Below, piece by piece: positions 6,595 to 8,290 of a stretch of DNA of 8,290 bases. Below the pieces are notes generated by a model. The model worked only from the letters and a program-made list of their open reading frames with translations, was not told the DNA's origin and ran no database searches. This DNA is from CAZDCZ01 sp964504155 (lineage in GTDB: Bacteria; Bacteroidota; Bacteroidia; Bacteroidales; UBA12077), in contig CAZDCZ010000104.1 of the NCBI GenBank assembly GCA_964504155.1, forward strand, positions 1-8,290. The letters are read 5' to 3'. How positions within the stretch are numbered: the stretch's first letter is position 1; each line of letters begins with the position of its first letter. Position numbers and translations under genes: made by a program.

Positions 6595-7938
6595 TTATAC
6601 TCCGGTATAATTCGAAGGAGTAATAGCTTTTAATTCGTTTTTTATCGAATCCGATAAGTTAAGATTATCAATAAAATTGCTGATAACAGTCTTGTCTATT
6701 GTTTCTCCTGTTCGGGTTAATTTTTTTAATGCTTCGTATGGTTTTGGATATCCTTCGCGGCGAAGAATTGTTTGTATTGCTTCGGCAACAACACTCCAAT
6801 TATTTTCTAAGTCGTTACTTATTGCTTGTTTATTAATAATAACTTTGTCTAAACCTTTTTCTAACGATTTAAATGCTATTAAAGTATGGGCAAACGGAAC
6901 GCCAATATTTCTTAATACTGTTGAGTCGGTTAAATCGCGTTGTAAACGCGAGATTGGTAATTTTTGTGCAAGGTGTTCAAATATTGCATTTGCCATTCCA
7001 AAATTTCCTTCAGCATTCTCAAAATCTATAGGATTAACTTTGTGTGGCATTGCCGACGACCCAACTTCACCTTTTTTTATCTTCTGTTTAAAATATCCCA
7101 TAGAAATATATGTCCAAAAATCTCTCGACATATCTGTAAGAATGGTATTTATACGTTTCATTCCGTCGAAATATGCAGCAAGATTGTCGTAATGTTCAAT
7201 TTGTGTTGTTGTTTGCGAACGGTCTAATTTTAAGATATCATTAACAAAATGATTACCAAATTCTACCCAATTGTTTTCGGGGTAGGCAACATGATGTGCA
7301 TTAAAATTTCCTGTAGCTCCACCAAATTTTGCAGAGAAAGGGATATCTTTAAGTAATTTTAATTGTTTTTCAATACGTTCTTTAAAAACTAATATTTCTT
7401 TTCCTAAACGCGTTGGCGATGCCGGCTGCCCATGAGTACGAGCAAGCATAGGAATGTCGTTCCATTCTTCTATTAGCTTATTAATTTTTTCTAATAAACT
7501 GTTTATTTCCGGAATATAAATATTTTTAATGCCATCTCGGAACGAATAAGGGGTTGCTGTATTATTAATATCCTGAGAAGTTAACCCGAAATGAATAAAT
7601 TCCTTATATTCATGTAAATTTAATGTGTCGAATTTTTCTTTAATAAAATATTCTACAGCCTTAACATCGTGATTAGTAACTTTCTCAATATCTTTAATTC
7701 TTTGAGCATCGTCAATAGAAAAATCTAAAAATATTTTTCGTAAATCAATAAATAAATTTTTGTCGAACTCTTTTAGTTGAGGAAGCGGCATATTACATAA
7801 TGCAATAAAGTACTCAATTTCAACTAATACTCTATATCTTATTAGAGCAAATTCAGAAAAATAGTTGCCAAGATTTTCAGTTTTGTTTCTATAACGGCCA
7901 TCAATTGGTGATATTGCTGTTAAGTTATTTAAAATCAT
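6595..7938 (-). CDS. purB: Adenylosuccinate lyase
   Basis: PurB is a cytosolic homotetramer of the fumarase/aspartase superfamily. It catalyses two fumarate-releasing steps of purine synthesis: SAICAR to AICAR, and adenylosuccinate to AMP. At 447 residues it is full length and belongs to the longer, E. coli-like clade (about 456). Visible motifs: SPIDGRY (10-16) at the N terminus; TNHDVKAVEYF (88-98); LTSQDINNTA (119-128); ARTHGQPASPT (166-176), which contains the catalytic H169; and the superfamily signature GSSAMPHKVNP (293-303) on the flexible loop with catalytic S295. RLQRDLTDSTVLRN (331-344) and REGYPKPYE (394-402) complete the active-site region. All key residues are present. It is flanked by its own -7 box and a hairpin terminator, so it is most likely monocistronic here. 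Its start region is divergent from the Trp-leader unit on the plus strand. Confidence 0.98.
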   Translation of the reverse strand: MILNNLTAISPIDGRYRNKTENLGNYFSEFALIRYRVLVEIEYFIALCNMPLPQLKEFDKNLFIDLRKIFLDFSIDDAQRIKDIEKVTNHDVKAVEYFIKEKFDTLNLHEYKEFIHFGLTSQDINNTATPYSFRDGIKNIYIPEINSLLEKINKLIEEWNDIPMLARTHGQPASPTRLGKEILVFKERIEKQLKLLKDIPFSAKFGGATGNFNAHHVAYPENNWVEFGNHFVNDILKLDRSQTTTQIEHYDNLAAYFDGMKRINTILTDMSRDFWTYISMGYFKQKIKKGEVGSSAMPHKVNPIDFENAEGNFGMANAIFEHLAQKLPISRLQRDLTDSTVLRNIGVPFAHTLIAFKSLEKGLDKVIINKQAISNDLENNWSVVAEAIQTILRREGYPKPYEALKKLTRTGETIDKTVISNFIDNLNLSDSIKNELKAITPSNYTGV

Positions 7939-7975
7939 TATTCTATTATTTGAGATGTTAGTATTTGTTAGTTTA

Positions 7976-7983
7976 CAAATTTA
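7976..7983 (-). promoter_or_regulatory. Predicted -7 box for purB
   Basis: The minus-strand reading is TAAATTTG, an exact TAnnTTTG match, 37 bases upstream of the purB ATG and identical to the boxes before the ABC gene and the lipoprotein gene. No good -33 partner is visible. I saw no PurR-type operator or riboswitch fold in this leader. Confidence 0.55.
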
Positions 7984-8107
7984 TGAAAAATAATGTTTTT
8001 TTATAGATATTATTATTACTTTATAAAGTTTAGAATAATTGAATTGTCTGATGTTTTATTAAAAATGAAATTATGTTGTGTTTTTATCTGTAAAACAATT
8101 TTTTTAT

Positions 8108-8115
8108 TATATTTG
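8108..8115 (+). promoter_or_regulatory. Predicted -7 box for the Trp-leader unit
   Basis: TATATTTG matches TAnnTTTG exactly and would start transcription near 8121, about 24 bases before the leader ATG. A sigma70-like pair (TTGACA at 8113-8118 and TATAAT at 8133-8138) is also present, but its 14-base spacing is too short, so the Bacteroidota-type reading is preferred. No -33 element is evident. Confidence 0.45.
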
Positions 8116-8144
8116 ACAAGAATTTTGAATATTATAATACATAA

Positions 8145-8219
8145 ATGAAACATAATATATTAAATAGTTGGCTTTGGTGCGTTTGGTTTGAACCATATAA
8201 AATGGATAAGCTTAACTGA
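8145..8219 (+). CDS. Candidate tryptophan leader peptide (attenuator uORF)
   Basis: This is a 24-codon ORF (ATG at 8145, TGA at 8217-8219) that encodes W-L-W-C-V-W at residues 9-14, with TGG codons at 8169, 8175 and 8184. Three Trp codons in six are very unlikely by chance in DNA this AT-rich. The ORF lies just downstream of a -7 box, and its stop is 27 bases before a perfect hairpin followed by a T run. This is the layout of a ribosome-mediated tryptophan attenuator, in which stalling at Trp codons when charged tRNA-Trp is scarce prevents terminator formation. No Shine-Dalgarno sequence precedes it, as is normal in Bacteroidota. The regulated gene would lie beyond 8290; trp biosynthesis, a Trp transporter or trpS are the natural candidates. 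The peptide itself is probably without function. Confidence 0.62.
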   Translation: MKHNILNSWLWCVWFEPYKMDKLN

Positions 8220-8268
8220 TTAATATAGTATAATAATATATTGCTCAAGCCGTAGGTTTTCCTACGGC
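8170..8268 (+). promoter_or_regulatory. Candidate antitermination switch
   Basis: Four short elements can pair in the classic alternating register. Region 1 is GGCTT (8170-8174) inside the Trp codons. Region 2 is AAGCTT (8208-8213) near the leader stop. Region 3 is AAGCC (8247-8251) at the base of the terminator 5' arm. Region 4 is GGCTT (8266-8270). A ribosome stalled on the Trp codons would cover region 1 and leave region 2 free to engage region 3. A ribosome at the stop codon would cover region 2 and let 3:4 form. The 2:3 core is only about 4 bp, so this antiterminator is an inference and the true one may involve other bases. Confidence 0.35.
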
Positions 8269-8276
8269 TTTTTTTT
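8247..8276 (+). terminator. Rho-independent terminator, likely the attenuator of the leader unit
   Basis: The perfect 10-bp stem AAGCCGTAGG (8247-8256) / CCTACGGCTT (8261-8270) has a TTTT loop, and the T run continues to 8276 (eight consecutive T in 8269-8276). It is by far the strongest and most GC-rich hairpin in the window. No full gene on the plus strand ends before it; only the 24-codon Trp-rich ORF does. This argues for a conditional terminator upstream of a regulated gene. An end-of-small-RNA role is the alternative. Confidence 0.9.
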
Positions 8277-8290
8277 GTATTAAAAAATTA

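Noticed and set aside
6419..6610. A 63-codon plus-strand ORF between the ABC gene and purB
   Set aside because: It runs through the purB terminator hairpin and the ABC promoter, has no family resemblance, and overlaps the 3' end of purB; it is a shadow of non-coding AT-rich sequence.
6677..7227. Plus-strand ORFs of 171 and 87 codons opposite purB
   Set aside because: They are antisense to the catalytic loop and conserved core of PurB, overlap each other, and have no family signature.
8065..8148. A 27-codon plus-strand ORF that ends by overlapping the leader ATG (ATGA junction)
   Set aside because: It begins upstream of the predicted -7 box, so it would not be on the leader transcript, and its composition (Ile, Leu, Lys from AT-rich codons) is what random AT-rich DNA gives.

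Overview
The window looks like a stretch of chromosome from an AT-rich member of the Bacteroidota. The evidence is the protein set (a DUF4197 lipoprotein, an 816-residue PheT, a long-form PurB and an MsbA-like ABC half-transporter), the lack of clear Shine-Dalgarno sequences before most starts, and a TAnnTTTG hexamer-like -7 box upstream of every transcription unit whose start lies in the window. That box is the Bacteroidota primary-sigma promoter signature. Nothing here fixes the genus.

Layout from left to right. The minus-strand pair pheT (585-3035) and a macro-domain ADP-ribose hydrolase (30-557) is separated by 27 bases and probably forms one operon running leftwards from a promoter near 3080. 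A divergent plus-strand pair follows: a DUF4197 lipoprotein (3281-3985) and, 7 bases later, a very AT-rich 202-residue protein with an R-x5-H motif that resembles AbiU2-type HEPN proteins (3993-4601). This pair runs head-on into a minus-strand ABC half-transporter (4607-6424), with only 5 bases between the stop codons. The minus-strand purB gene (6595-7938) has its own promoter and a hairpin terminator. At the right edge, divergent from purB, is a short plus-strand leader unit: a -7 box, a 24-codon ORF containing W-L-W-C-V-W, and a perfect hairpin followed by a T run. The gene it would control lies beyond the window.

Most of the window is housekeeping: translation (pheT), purine synthesis (purB), envelope lipid or drug export (ABC transporter) and ADP-ribose metabolism (macro domain). 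I see no insertion sequence, CRISPR array, tRNA, rRNA, phage gene or integrase. The two items most worth attention are the unannotated tryptophan-type attenuator at 8108-8276 and the HEPN-like gene at 3993-4601. The attenuator predicts a tryptophan-related gene just past the right edge.
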